From Acanthosepion esculentum (Eukaryota; Mollusca; Cephalopoda; Sepiida; Sepiidae): a stretch of DNA of 64,000 bases. The stretch spans positions 97,489,360-97,553,359 of the forward strand of contig OZ038485.1 of NCBI GenBank assembly GCA_964036315.1, read 5' to 3'. Below are positions 1 to 10,109 of the stretch, piece after piece (the stretch's first letter is position 1; each line of letters begins with the position of its first letter). The position numbers and the translations under genes were made by a program. The notes below the pieces were generated by a model. That model searched no databases. It worked only from the letters and a program-made list of their open reading frames with translations, and was not told the DNA's origin.

Positions 1-239
1 TTAAAATAATTGTTTCTACGAAAAGTAAGAACCTACGTACATCAAATTGTCTTTAAATTAAGTGGCTGCAGAAGAATTATCGTTGAACTTTTAAAAGCTA
101 AGCTTAAATACTAATGCAATACTTAAATGCAGCGATCAACTTCTTCTATAGTTCATTGTTGGCTATCGCATCTACTACACCCCACCTATTTTGATGAAGG
201 TCCAACCAAGAGCCATTCTCAGGGGCTAGCTTAAAGACC
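1..239. other. No recognised feature
   Basis: AT-rich sequence. I see no coding frame, repeat motif or RNA gene here. Confidence 0.4.
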
Positions 240-505
240 GCCCGATAGGACGGCTTTTAAGCTAGTAACTAATACTTTAATTCTCGTTCTTCTCGTTTGT
301 AGAACTCTCTTCTGGTTTCTGGCTTCCTGCCATCTACAATCATCAAAATTTTAAATGCAACCTCAATCACCATCTTCCGTTTTCCTGAAACCTGTTCTTT
401 TATTGTCCTTTCGCTTCAATGAAGTTTTATCATTCTCTTTCACTCTTAGTATCCCCTTGGCGTCTTAGTGTCATTATCACTTTGTTTGGGTGAAATGATA
501 AAAAA
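240..505 (+). mobile_element. LINE 3' end, 5'-truncated
   Basis: The end of a degraded LINE C-terminus is followed by the tail found at other LINE ends in this window: a stretch reading roughly 'cattatc-ctttg-ttgggtgaaatga' and then an A run at about 465-505. The same tail closes copies near 23390, 30430 and, reversed, near 32165, 32805 and 62910. The coding part is too short and broken to be functional. Confidence 0.55.
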
Positions 506-774
506 ATTACACACACGCACATACATATATATATATAAAGGCATTTACCTACCCACAATCTACAAGAACCCGTAAGGACATCTCGCTGTGAAGAAAGCAC
601 ACTATATAAAACATCTGGCACCCAGTAATAATTTCACTTTATTTAACAACGGGAATAGAAAGACATCAACTCGAATTCCAGACACGTTCTTTTGCAAGAG
701 CTCAGAATAAACGTTACTACTGTGTAGGCATCACACAACAACATATTTAAAGAAAGACAACCATGGAAAGAAAT

Positions 775-950
775 GAACAACCCTTAACAGCAAACTCCTT
801 GAAAATGGCTAAAGAAGTGGCCGAAAACGCTTGTGATATTAGACACTAGGGACAATTTTTACACTCCTTGGTTCCCCACCTATTTAAAAGAATACAAGAA
901 AAACTCAAAATAAAATTCATCATATTTTCCTTATCTGTAATATTCAACGA
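775..950 (+). mobile_element. Penelope-like element tail
   Basis: This resembles the tails at 1545-1710 and 38045-38205. It has a hairpin motif at 797-829 (CCTTGA, stem, loop, stem, CGAAAACG), then a 'gggacaattttta' segment, then a simple repeat. No coding part survives. The preceding 506-774 holds nothing I recognise. Confidence 0.45.
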
Positions 951-962
951 AACACACACACA

Positions 963-1002
<40 letters not shown>
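951..1002. repeat. (CA)n microsatellite
   Basis: A run of CA dinucleotides directly follows the PLE tail. Confidence 0.95.
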
Positions 1003-1003
<1 letters not shown>

Positions 1004-1103
1004 TCAATTTCTAAAAAAAACTTTCACACTGAAGAGACGAATATTTAAATATATTCATGAAATAAATTATAACCGACATGGATTTTTAAGGATTTTCTTG
1101 GCT

Positions 1104-1104
<1 letters not shown>

Positions 1105-1176
<72 letters not shown>
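1105..1176. repeat. (TA)n microsatellite
   Basis: About 70 bp of uninterrupted TA, followed after a short spacer by the inverted PLE tail. Confidence 0.97.
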
Positions 1177-1178
<2 letters not shown>

Positions 1179-1204
1179 GTATTTAGGCAGCAATCCTTCT
1201 TTCA

Positions 1205-1322
1205 AGCACATTTCATTAAAAACGACTGACAAGGTGCTTTTATTTAGTTTTTATATAATTTCTCGTGCGATCTAATAAAGTTTTTCTTTTCAGAGGATAA
1301 ATTATATAAAAATTGTCCGAAT
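1205..1322 (-). mobile_element. Inverted copy of PLE tail
   Basis: The reverse complement of this segment matches 1590-1705 almost base for base (attcggacaattttta ... gtcgtttttaatgaa). The PLE remnant therefore starts with an inverted copy of its own tail. Inverted terminal arrangements are known for Penelope-like elements. Confidence 0.75.
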
Positions 1323-1490
1323 TCGGAATATACTTGTCGACAACACTAATATAATAGCATCATCCACTTGCAAAAAAAGGCTAAAAATAATGGAAGCCTT
1401 ACTTATAAAATTAAACAAACCAACCCTTAATAATATTAACTTTGAACATGGACATAATATCTTGACCGTGTTTTGAAACAAAAAAATGAA
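1323..1490 (+). pseudogene. PLE GIY-YIG C-terminal fragment
   Basis: The plus strand encodes the end of a PLE nuclease domain: NILVDNTNIIASST, then KRLKI-EALLIK-NKPTLNN and INFEHGHNILTVF. The same text appears at 37830-37970 in another copy, which also keeps the upstream YIG segment. The RT and most of the GIY-YIG domain are missing, so the fragment is dead. Confidence 0.75.
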
Positions 1491-1725
1491 TCACTTTATA
1501 AAACACACACAAACTATTTCTAATTCTAACAGTTGAAATACAATCCTTGATAATGGCTAAAAGTATAGCCGAAAGCGCTCGGAAAAGAACATTCGGACAA
1601 TTTTTATATAATTTATCCTCTGAAAAGAAAAAATTTATTAGATCGCACGAGAAATTATATAAAAAACTAAATAAAAGCACCTTGTCAGTCGTTTTTAATG
1701 AAATATATATATATATATATATGTT
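1491..1725 (+). mobile_element. PLE 3' tail ending in (TA)n
   Basis: This non-coding tail has the hairpin motif at 1545-1577 (CCTTGA-taatGGCT-loop-AGCC-GAAAGCG) and then the segment repeated inverted at 1205-1322. It ends in a short (TA)n. It is nearly the same as 37980-38210, which also ends in (TA)n. Confidence 0.7.
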
Positions 1726-1744
1726 TGTGTGTGTGCGTGTAAAA

Positions 1745-1845
1745 ATTCTCAGAATTAACCTGTAGAAAGGGACAATATGTATAAAGGAATAAGACGATAG
1801 GAAAACTGTAGTTTTATCCGAATGTGGACTTTTTCAAGGCAAAAA
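1745..1845 (-). mobile_element. PLE terminal hairpin unit, degraded
   Basis: Read in reverse this gives 'ttgccttgaaaaagtccac' and then the remains of the second stem. The unit parallels 5500-5575 and 33355-33460, which keep the GAAACGCG part. Here the second half of the hairpin is lost. Positions 1846-2090 show nothing recognisable. Confidence 0.45.
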
Positions 1846-2094
1846 AAAATTAAAAAATAAAAACTTCTCCTGGATAAAACGTACTGAATACAATCCAAAT
1901 ACACCCACATTACACGGACTACCAAAACACATAAACCGAAAATACCAATGAGACCTATCATATCAGGAATAAGCAGCGCCCCATATAAACAAACCTGCAT
2001 ACTAAATCTTAACCCCACTCTTAACCCCACTCCACGGTATTTTTTGTCGATCACACATAAAAACTTCAGGTGACATCCTAAACAAAAACAGACA

Positions 2095-3358
2095 TTAAAA
2101 ACAAATATATGGCTAGTTTAGACACAAAATCTCTAAACACAAACGTCCATATAGAGAAATGCTTAAATCTACTAAAAATCTACTAAAAAACACCTAACAA
2201 AAGCAAAAATTAAATTACCTCTACCTACACATAAAATCATAAAAATATGCCAGCTAATCACCAAGCAATATTTCTTTCCGTTTGATAACCAAATTTACAG
2301 ACAAAAATTTGGTTTACAATGGGATCTCCTCTCAGCAGCGTTCTTGCTTGTCTTATTTTTATAGTTTCTAGAAAGTAACCCATTTAAAACATTCTACCAC
2401 CAAACTCTTCCTTTTCAGATACATAGACGACTCACTATTAATATATCCACAAACTTAACAACGTTGAATCTACAATAGACTTCACCTTTGAAACTGAAAC
2501 CAACTACGCTCTTCCCTTCCTAGATATGTTACACAGAAACAGTAACGAACTCAATTTTGACGTTTATAGAAAAGCTACCAACAAAAATGACCTGGTCAAT
2601 TTCTACTCAAACCACTCTTCTAAAATTAAATCTGGAATTATTATATGTTTCTATTTGAGAGCATTAAGAATCTGCAGCCTTCAATATTTACCTAAAGAAA
2701 AACATACATAGAAAAGAAGCTCAAAAGCCTACAATACCCATATCATTTCATCCACAACGCAAGAAGAAAGGCATACAAAATATACCACCGCAACAAAACA
2801 ACATCATCCGTAATAATAAATTATATGAGATGCATAATACTACCGACCAACACCAACACGTCCACTATCCAGAACAACCTATCTCATCTAAATAATATCA
2901 AAATAATCACAAACACTTCCAAAACCTTTATGTATATAATCAGATCTTCAAACACCCATAGCAATAATATTTCTGAAGCAGGCATATATAAAATAAATTG
3001 CCAAAACTATTTCTCACAATACATTGGAGAAATATGCAGAAATTTAAAAAACGCATCTATGAGCACGAAAAAGACTTCACAAATAACAATTTAGCAAATG
3101 CACTGGTCACACATAGAAATAAATTCAACAGCAATTTTGATTTTATAAATCCTACACTCATCAAAAAAGAAGTAATTCACTCAGAAGGAAAATCCTCGAG
3201 AGTGCCGCCATTGAATATTATCCAAATATTAATCTACGCCCAGAATCCTAACAGAATCACTACTCTCGCAAGCCAACGTACGCATCAAATATATCATGAA
3301 ATGAAAAGAAAACGGCTGAATCCGTCAACACAACAATACAAACAATATTTCTACACGT
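2095..3358 (+). pseudogene. Penelope-like element, RT plus GIY-YIG, decayed
   Basis: This is a PLE: a reverse transcriptase followed by a GIY-YIG endonuclease. The RT part shows SLDTKSLNTNV at about 2110, MGSPLSSVLACL at about 2318, and FLDMLHRNSNELNFDVYRKA then TNKNDLVNFYSNHSSKIKSG at 2517-2640. The nuclease shows AGIYKINC and YIGEICRNLKKRI with EHEKDF at 2980-3075, the typical GIY...YIG spacing. Frameshifts and stops separate the blocks (for example near 2360, 2710 and 3190). The catalytic YIDD region near 2420 is shifted out of frame. The 5' end is missing. The family is clear, but the copy cannot be functional. Confidence 0.88.
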
Positions 3359-3429
3359 GAAAATATTGTCTTCAAACATAAAGTAATTGAAGTAATTTTT
3401 CAGTTGACCATATGAATATACAACAGCGT

Positions 3430-5395
3430 TTCTAAATTCTTCTAGTTGCTGACGACGTTTTAAAAATAAGACGGAGGTATCGTCCCTATCGCTATTGGTA
3501 ACATTTTTCGTCGACTCGCGGCAAAGATTGCTTGTAGAGTTGTTGTGAAGGAAATAGGTCATGAATTGCGACCTGTCCAGCTTGGGGTAGATATACAGGG
3601 CGGATGTGAAGCCGCGGTTCATTCCACGAGATCATTTTTCGAGAATACATCACCTGTTTCCCCCACCCCGTATCTTATTAAATCTGGATATGAAAAACAC
3701 TTTCAATAGCACCAGAAGGGATCATACACTGGAAGTTTTCCATCAACAGATTACTTCCATATTTAAACTGGCTCATCTTTCGTATAGTCATCCAAGTATG
3801 TTGATCGCCTCCGATAATATCACTTCTGCTACCGGAATCCAGCAAGGTGATCCACTTGGTTTCGCTACTATTTGCGATGACTGTAGCTCGTTCCATCGCC
3901 TCTCTTTTTAATATATGGTATCTTGACGATGCAACCTTGGGAGGATCCGTCGAAGCCGTAGCTGCTTACCTTCGACGAGTTATTCCTGCTTTATCTCTGC
4001 TTGGACTTGAGATTAACTCGTTCAAGTCAGAGATAATAAACTTGAATTGTAGTGCAGATGATTTCGAGAGTGCTATCTGGGATATCATCCTTGAGGATAT
4101 AAAAATAACTCCTAAGGAGGAATTACACATTCTTGGTTCTCCAGTCTTTCCAATGGCAATCCGAGAGTGTTTGGATACTAAGCATGTCATTCTAACAAGA
4201 ATGACTGAGATATTGCAGTTAATTGATGCACACCCAGCCCTCTTCCTCTTGAAGAACAGTTTTTCGCTACCGAGTTTCCTCTACACTCTCCGAAGTGCCC
4301 CTTGCTACCTCGAACATGATTTATATGAGATAGATATCACAATTAAGAGATGCGCGGAGTTAATTTACAACATTAAGTTCGACGACAGAGGCTGAAGGTA
4401 GGTAAAGCTCCCTTTGAGTTTCGGAGGCCTGGGGCTTCGATCAGCGGTAGATTTGGACCTTCCAGCATATCTTTCTTCACTTTCTTCCAGTCGCGAATTA
4501 ATTGATGAGATACTCGGTGGGTCGTCTCAGTGTTTCTCGGGTAGTTCTTTCGGACAAGCTTGCAGCGTCTGGGCCCAAGAATTACTTTCTATCCCACTAG
4601 ACACATCAAGACATCAAGACAAAAAAGCTGGGTTAGAATAAAATGCGAGACCAATTTTAATAATTTGAGGCTCTCTCTGGATCAGCATCGCCTCGTCTCT
4701 CTACTATCGGCTTCACAACCGAGTAGTGGCGCCTGGCTCAACGCAGTGCCATCTTCATCTACCGGTACCCTTCTAGATGATGAGTGCACTCGGGTCGGAG
4801 TCGCGATCCGTCTTAGAATCAAATTATGTGAGCGTCACAGATGCAGATATGGAGCCTCCATCGATGAGTTTGGTTTGCCTCCTCTCTCCTATCGTCGTAG
4901 TGCCGGCCGCTTTCTACGGCATGCAGCAATAAACGGCATCATCAGAAGAGGTTTGGATGCAACTGGGTTCCCTTCCCAAATCAAACCCGTAGGCCTCGAC
5001 TGTGATGGAAAGCGGCCGGATGGGATTACCATTTTCCCTTTTAAAATGGGGAAGTCGTTGATTTGGGATGCGACTTGTGCGGATACATTTTCGGCCAGTA
5101 AATTGATCAGGTCCGCGGTTGAGCCGGGGTCCGTCGCCCAGGACGCAGAGATAAAAAAAATAGTTAAGTATTCTTCTCTTGCTGACAGATTTTTTTTTAT
5201 TCCTGTGAGAGTAGAGACTTCAGTGGTTATTGGTCCTCTTTCGATGGCGTTCTTCAGAGGATTAGTGCGATGGCGTCTCGATTAAAGTACGAGCTTCGCG
5301 AAACGGAGTGGCTCTTGCAGCGTGTCTCACTGGCGACGGTTCGAGGTAATCCTTCTCCATCATTGCGGCTGGCAGATAGCAAATAGCGGATAGCA
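3430..5395 (+). pseudogene. Non-LTR retrotransposon with C-terminal restriction-like endonuclease
   Basis: An RT is followed by a PD-(D/E)XK-like nuclease, the R2/NeSL-type layout; the exact clade is inference. RT blocks in order: VPIAIGNIFRRLAAKIA and LRPVQLGVDIQGGCEAAVH (3480-3625); LNLDMKNTFNSTRRDH (motif A, about 3682); GIQQGDPLG (motif B, about 3835); IWYLDDATLGG (motif C, about 3909). The C-terminal part (4560-5285) has a C-x-HRC-x-YG patch, GRFLRHAAINGIIRRG, then [10 protein letters not shown] and LIWDAT, as expected of the nuclease. The reading frame shifts near 3660, 3870, 4395 and 4630, so the copy is dead. The 3' end 'ggatagcaag' plus an A run matches the reverse copy ending near 12905, which fixes the element's terminus. 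Confidence 0.82.
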
Positions 5396-5499
5396 AGAAA
5401 AAAAAATTTTGTTTATAGTTACTTTGTTCAAACAGTTTTCAATAAATAATTGCTGTTTTGTTTGCTGTTTATAGATACCTCAGTAAATTCATTTCATTT

Positions 5500-5575
5500 T
5501 TTGCCTTGAAAAAGTCCACATTGGACGAAACGCGTCGGCTAAAACTACAGTTTTCCTATTGTCGTTTTTCCATCA
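5500..5575 (+). mobile_element. PLE terminal hairpin unit
   Basis: Positions 5504-5534 read CCTTGA-aaaa-GTCC-acatt-GGAC-GAAACGCG, a perfect 4-bp stem between two conserved single strands. The flanking 'ctacagttttcctattgtcg' is shared with 1790-1815 in reverse. A microsatellite follows at once. Confidence 0.6.
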
Positions 5576-5577
5576 TA

Positions 5578-5582
5578 CATGC

Positions 5583-5617
<35 letters not shown>

Positions 5618-5656
5618 CATACACACACACACGCGCGCGCGCGCATATATATATAC
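5578..5656. repeat. (CA)n-(CG)n-(TA)n compound microsatellite
   Basis: CA repeats with a few interruptions run into GCGCGCGCGCGC (5630-5643) and then TA. The alternating GC block could adopt Z-form DNA; that is inference. Confidence 0.9.
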
Positions 5657-5755
5657 TTTCGAACATCATTGTTCATCTTCAGGGTCAAAATTTTTAACAA
5701 TGTCTTATATATATGTAGAGTCAAATTTTTTAAAACATGATGTTCGAAAGTACTC
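5653..5755. repeat. Inverted repeat, 15-bp perfect arms
   Basis: ACTTTCGAACATCAT at 5655-5669 is the exact reverse complement of ATGATGTTCGAAAGT at about 5738-5752. Roughly 70 bp lie between the arms. Confidence 0.75.
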
Positions 5756-5905
5756 GGTTATCTTACGGACAATATTTATTACAATATAATTTTCAAATAA
5801 AAAGTCTCATTAGAAAATATGAGAAAATTCAAAAGAGAATATGCAGGACTATGTTGTCTTTGAGATTCAACACAACATGTTTAAAAGAAAAGTTGCTGTC
5901 AAATT
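5745..5905 (+). mobile_element. PLE tail, diverged
   Basis: The order 'cggacaat...tt', 'ataatttt', 'agaaaatatgagaaaatt' follows the tail at 1590-1660. It again runs into a microsatellite. Only the general layout is conserved. Confidence 0.4.
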
Positions 5906-5938
5906 ACACGCACATATATATATATACACGCACACACA

Positions 5939-6021
<83 letters not shown>
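5906..6021. repeat. (TA)n/(CA)n microsatellite
   Basis: TA repeats with short CA inserts over about 115 bp. Confidence 0.95.
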
Positions 6022-6023
<2 letters not shown>

Positions 6024-6805
6024 AACAAATAAAATATCTCGGTTCATAGTTTGGCGCATCATGGGGTTAGATAGATAAATTTACTTACAAAAACTGGTTG
6101 CCTTAAAAACATCCTTCTTATTCTATGTGCCGTGTCCCTTCAAGACGTTAGCGACCACAGTCCTTTGTAGTTGTTAATAATTTTTTTGTTATATCTCCTA
6201 AACCTTGCTATGCCATCCAATTACTTAAGGTCATAAATTTCAACATAGCTATAACTGTTATATAACGATAAAAAATACTACGTTACTTAAAAATCGAAAA
6301 ACCGAAAAGAGTAAATAAAGTATAATAAATAAATGATAAAAAACAAGTAAAATAAAATTTAAATGAATCCAAATAAATAAACAAACTGACAAACGGATCC
6401 CTATAAATTAACCGTTAGAAAAAAAACAAGTAAAGATAACCAATCCAAATAAATAAATAAACAAATTAAAAACTACTCCCGCCAAAACAATAGTTAGAAT
6501 AAACTACAATCAACCTCAAAATTGAATAAATAACTATTAAATAAACGATAAAAAAATTTTTTAGTACGTTAATAAAACACCGATTAAAATAAAAATAAAT
6601 GAATATATATATATAAGATAAGAAATAAAAAAAAAAATAAATAAAAATAAATAAAAACAAGCAAAATAATCTAAGCCAAATAAATAAATGAATAAATAAA
6701 CAAATAAACGACTTCCGGCAAAAAACTGCCAAAATAGACTACCCCCAATGAACCACTGACTCGTATATATAAATGGCCGAGAGAAAAAAAAACAACACTC
6801 ATGGC
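6022..6805. other. A/T-rich, no gene
   Basis: A-rich sequence with many 'aaataaataaac' runs between 6300 and 6720. The open frames here are low-complexity by-products. I see no RNA gene or transposon motif. Confidence 0.5.
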
Positions 6806-6865
6806 CTGACGATTGCGTCTAACATGAAACAGCCTGTCGCCTCTAACTGTTGATTTCAATGCTCA

Positions 6866-6933
<68 letters not shown>

Positions 6934-6992
6934 TGAACATAGAAGTCAACACTTAGAGGCGACAGTCTGTTTCATGCTAGATGCAATCGTCA
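6806..6992. repeat. Long inverted repeat around (TA)n
   Basis: Arms 6806-6866 and 6930-6992 are reverse complements over about 62 bp with roughly 8 mismatches (both contain the blocks 'ctgacgattgc', 'catgaaacag', 'gtcgcctctaa'). They enclose about 60 bp of (TA)n. The unit could form a large hairpin. I do not recognise the arm sequence. Confidence 0.85.
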
Positions 6993-7586
6993 GTATATAT
7001 ATATATACCTTTAAAATAGCCTATTCATATATTTTTCTCTCTTTCTTAGCCCTGTCGGCAGAGTTTAGAAATACGCCTATCACACACCCAACTGCAGATG
7101 TGTAGGCTTTCGCAATTGATACTTGCAAACTTAGACGTAAACACGTCCAATGTGTACCTTATTTAATAGTGTGTAGACTAAACCCATGTCCTCCTGTTAT
7201 TACTCACGTAATTCCTTGTGACTTTTGTCCTGTTTATGATTTATATGCGACATGAAATGACCCGGCAAGATTAGGTGTGTATATCCTTGAACTGATAATG
7301 CTAACGATAATATTAGCCGCTTCGTTATAAGGAAATATTCAGAATTCATTGACCGAGCAGCCAGTGCCGCTGTCGGATGAAATCTATAAAATCTTTCTAT
7401 TAAAACAATTTTTCATGAAAATAGGTTTCGGAATTCCACTGTAATCGCTTTTTCCTGTATTGATAGGGGTTTCCTTCCTAACCTTTTGGTTGATGTTGTG
7501 TAGAAGATCAACATCTTGGTTATGCCATTATGTTTTTCTTCAAGCTAAATGTGCTATCTATTTTAGTTGTTGCTGTTATTAAAAAT
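6993..7586. other. No recognised feature
   Basis: Unique-looking sequence of mixed composition. No coding frame or repeat was recognised. Confidence 0.4.
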
Positions 7587-7640
7587 GGCATAATTTTAGA
7601 CCAAATTCACACATATATATATATATATATTAATCCCTTT

Positions 7641-7717
<77 letters not shown>

Positions 7718-7734
7718 TTAATTTGGTCTAAATT
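7587..7734. repeat. (TA)n/(TG)n in an inverted repeat
   Basis: TTTAGACCAAATT near 7591 and AATTTGGTCTAAA near 7720 are exact reverse complements. The interior is TA repeat, a short spacer, then about 50 bp of TG repeat. Confidence 0.8.
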
Positions 7735-7844
7735 CTTAGCTGTATACAACTGTTAAAATGGTTTCAAAAGAATAAAGCCTGAAAGTCTTAAAGAGGAACA
7801 TCCTTCTTCGAACCTCTTGAACTGACGCTAAAATATCACAAAGA

Positions 7845-8247
7845 ACTCTAACAGAAAACTGAAGGAGTAATTTACAAAGCAGAAGTAGCAGATACAAATG
7901 GCCAGACCAAAATATACGTAGAGTGTATTGATACCAGCTTCAAGAGGAGATGCTATAATCACAAGTTATCATTCAAGCTAGAAAGACATAAGAATTCTAC
8001 CAGATCAGCTAGCCATCTGTGGAAATTAAAAGAAAATAACAAAGATCCGAAAAACTGGAAACATTTTTTTAAGAAAAAAGCCAAATCTTACAACAATCAT
8101 AGTAATAACTGCAACCTTTGTCAAGAAGAAAAGTTAACAATACTAACATTTCCAGGCCAGAAAAACCTTCTGAATGAGAGATCAGAAATAATGGCACGAT
8201 GCATACACACTAAAAAGTTCCGTTTGAGTTCAAACGAACCAAGATGA
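7845..8247 (+). pseudogene. PLE GIY-YIG endonuclease, C-terminal part
   Basis: The plus-strand frame reads VIYKAEVADTNGQTKIYVE, SFKRRCYNHKLSFKLERHKN, SASHLWKLKENNKD, NWKHFFKKKAKSY, NCNLCQEEKL and LLNERSEIMARCIHTKKF, ending in a stop near 8247. This is the arrangement seen in a widespread GIY-YIG retroelement group: IYKAEV, then K-R--NH--SF, then a C--C tail and 'LN-RSEI...C-H--KF'. The expected G of 'YVGLT' is replaced by E, so a key motif is damaged. A small frame change lies near 8140. The upstream RT is absent. Confidence 0.78.
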
Positions 8248-8417
8248 AAGTATGTACATTTCATATAACCCCACTCCGATACAAATTCCATATCCTTGTT
8301 ATTTTCCTCCCCTTCTCTGTGCTTCACGTTGCGCGTTTATTTATTTTTAAATAATAAAGCGTTGGGAAAGATACCGAAAGGTTGAAACCAAGATAGCGTG
8401 ATTGGCTGATCTCCTAA

Positions 8418-8610
8418 ATTTTTTAATATATATATATGCATATATATCCATATGTATGTGTGTGTGTCTATCCGTAACGGCCGGTCTCTTATGCGTCCAT
8501 ATCTATATTTCAGTCTCTGTCTGATCATATTTATGCCTCTCTCTCTCTCACTCTCACTCTCTCTCTCTCTCTCTCCCACACACACACACACACACACGCG
8601 CGCGCGCTTG
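8418..8610. repeat. (TA), (CT), (CA), (CG) microsatellites
   Basis: Four short simple-repeat blocks lie close together, ending in CGCGCGCGCG near 8598. The preceding 8248-8417 has no recognised feature. Confidence 0.85.
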
Positions 8611-8689
8611 TTAGAATATCCATGTTGATTACTATAATTGTTTGTCCCTATACAACTCTCTTTGGCAACATGTTTTTATTTTCTCTTTA

Positions 8690-8865
8690 TTTCTTGGATT
8701 GCGACTAGAAATTAAAACCTGGATGGACTAGTTCGAATTCCATTCGAGTTTGTTGTTTCCGCTTACGCATAAATATCTTTGGGCAAGATATGTATCCAAA
8801 TCTTCTCCCTCCTCCTAGCTATGGGTTAAATAGTAGAAAGACTGGTCTCTTCAACCTTGTCTGGC
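8690..8865 (+). mobile_element. Composite SINE (family A) fragment
   Basis: B-box-like 'agttcgaattcc' is followed by the family body ('gtttccgcttacgcataaatatcttt', 'aagatatgtatcc') and the family end 'agctatgggttaaa'. The 5S head is missing. Confidence 0.6.
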
Positions 8866-9036
8866 AACCAGTCTAGGAGACGGACACCTCTGAATTCAAA
8901 ACCGTATGTAGATTTGGCGAAACATATACTATGTAGCTAAGGATCGTGGAGTTTACAATGACTCTGACTGTGAATGCGTCTTAGTGGCTTTATTGCCTTG
9001 TGTGAAATAATATGATTAAAAAGAAAAGAACGTTAA

Positions 9037-9840
9037 TCTATATAATACTAAAAGTCTGTGAATCGCGCGTACGTCGGTCGTCGGGCGCATAATGATTTTA
9101 GTTTCTTTCCATCCCTCTCTTTTTCCACCTCTCTATTTCCACCTCCTTCTCTTTTCACCACTCGCTTTCCACCTCTCCCTTTCAAGCTCTCTGTCTTTCC
9201 ACCTCTCTATTTCCATTCTCTGTCTTTCTACCTCGTTCTCTTCCCATCCCACTCTCTTTCCATCTCTCTCTCTTCCCATCCCTCTCCCTCTTTCCATCTC
9301 TCACTTTCCGCCTCTCTCTCTCTCTCTTTCCATATCTCTCTCTTTCCACCCCTCTCCCTCTTTCCACCTCTATCTCTCTTTCTACCTCTCTCTCTTTGCA
9401 CTTCTCGCTTTCTACCCCCCTCTCTCTCTCTCTCTCTCTCTCTTACCACCTCACTTTCTTTCACCTCTCTCTTTCCACCTCTTTCTCTTTCCACCAGTTC
9501 TCTTTCACCTCTCCCTCTCCATCTCTCTCTCTTTCCACCTTTCTTTCCGCTTCTCTGCGATTGCGCGCGTGATTATTTATATTTCAGCTTTCTTTAAACA
9601 AACAATATTTTAAACATTTTAAAAAAATATTTTTTGCCGTATTTGAAAAAAATATTTTCAAGTGAATACGATTTTTAAAATATTTTAAGTGAATAAGATT
9701 TTAAAATACGTCTTTTATATACAGTACGTATTTTCATTTCAACTCTCTTCAAACAGGCAGTTTTTTTTTTCATGTTGAAATCAACGTCAATGTTTTATAA
9801 TCTGAACCGTCAGTGACCCAACAGGTCACGTGTAGTCTAG
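9037..9840 (+). mobile_element. Non-autonomous Helitron
   Basis: The element starts with 5'-TCTATATAATACTA directly after an A and ends with CTAG directly before a T, the usual A/T insertion site. A 6-bp hairpin, GTGACC-caaca-GGTCAC (9813-9829), lies 7 bases before the terminal CTAG. No Rep or helicase coding remains. About 460 bp of the interior (9090-9550) is a C/T-rich simple-sequence expansion, which gives long but meaningless open frames. Capture versus later expansion of that tract cannot be told from one copy. Confidence 0.8.
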
Positions 9841-10109
9841 TAATCTAAGAAATATGAGGAATTAAATTAGTTCAAATGGGCGGAACGCTGGTGCATTCCT
9901 TTTTGAAAAACGCACAAACAACAATTAATCTCTGAAACACTTTTAAAAACACTTATTTTAAAAATCGTTATGAGTGAAACACAGTTATTTGTTCATGTAT
10001 ATTTATCTGAACAAATAGCTATTGGATGTCGCATGAACAGGCATCATTTGATTCTTTTACGTCCTTCTTATTTATTGATTGCAATAACATAACATTTTTA
10101 ATGGACATA

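Noticed and set aside
3260..3622. 120-codon minus-strand frame
   Set aside because: It lies opposite the PLE end and the LINE RT start, both clearly coded on the plus strand.
9058..9613. Open frames of 170-180 codons rich in Ser, Leu, Phe and Pro
   Set aside because: They translate a C/T-rich simple sequence in several frames and both strands inside the Helitron. Not a gene.
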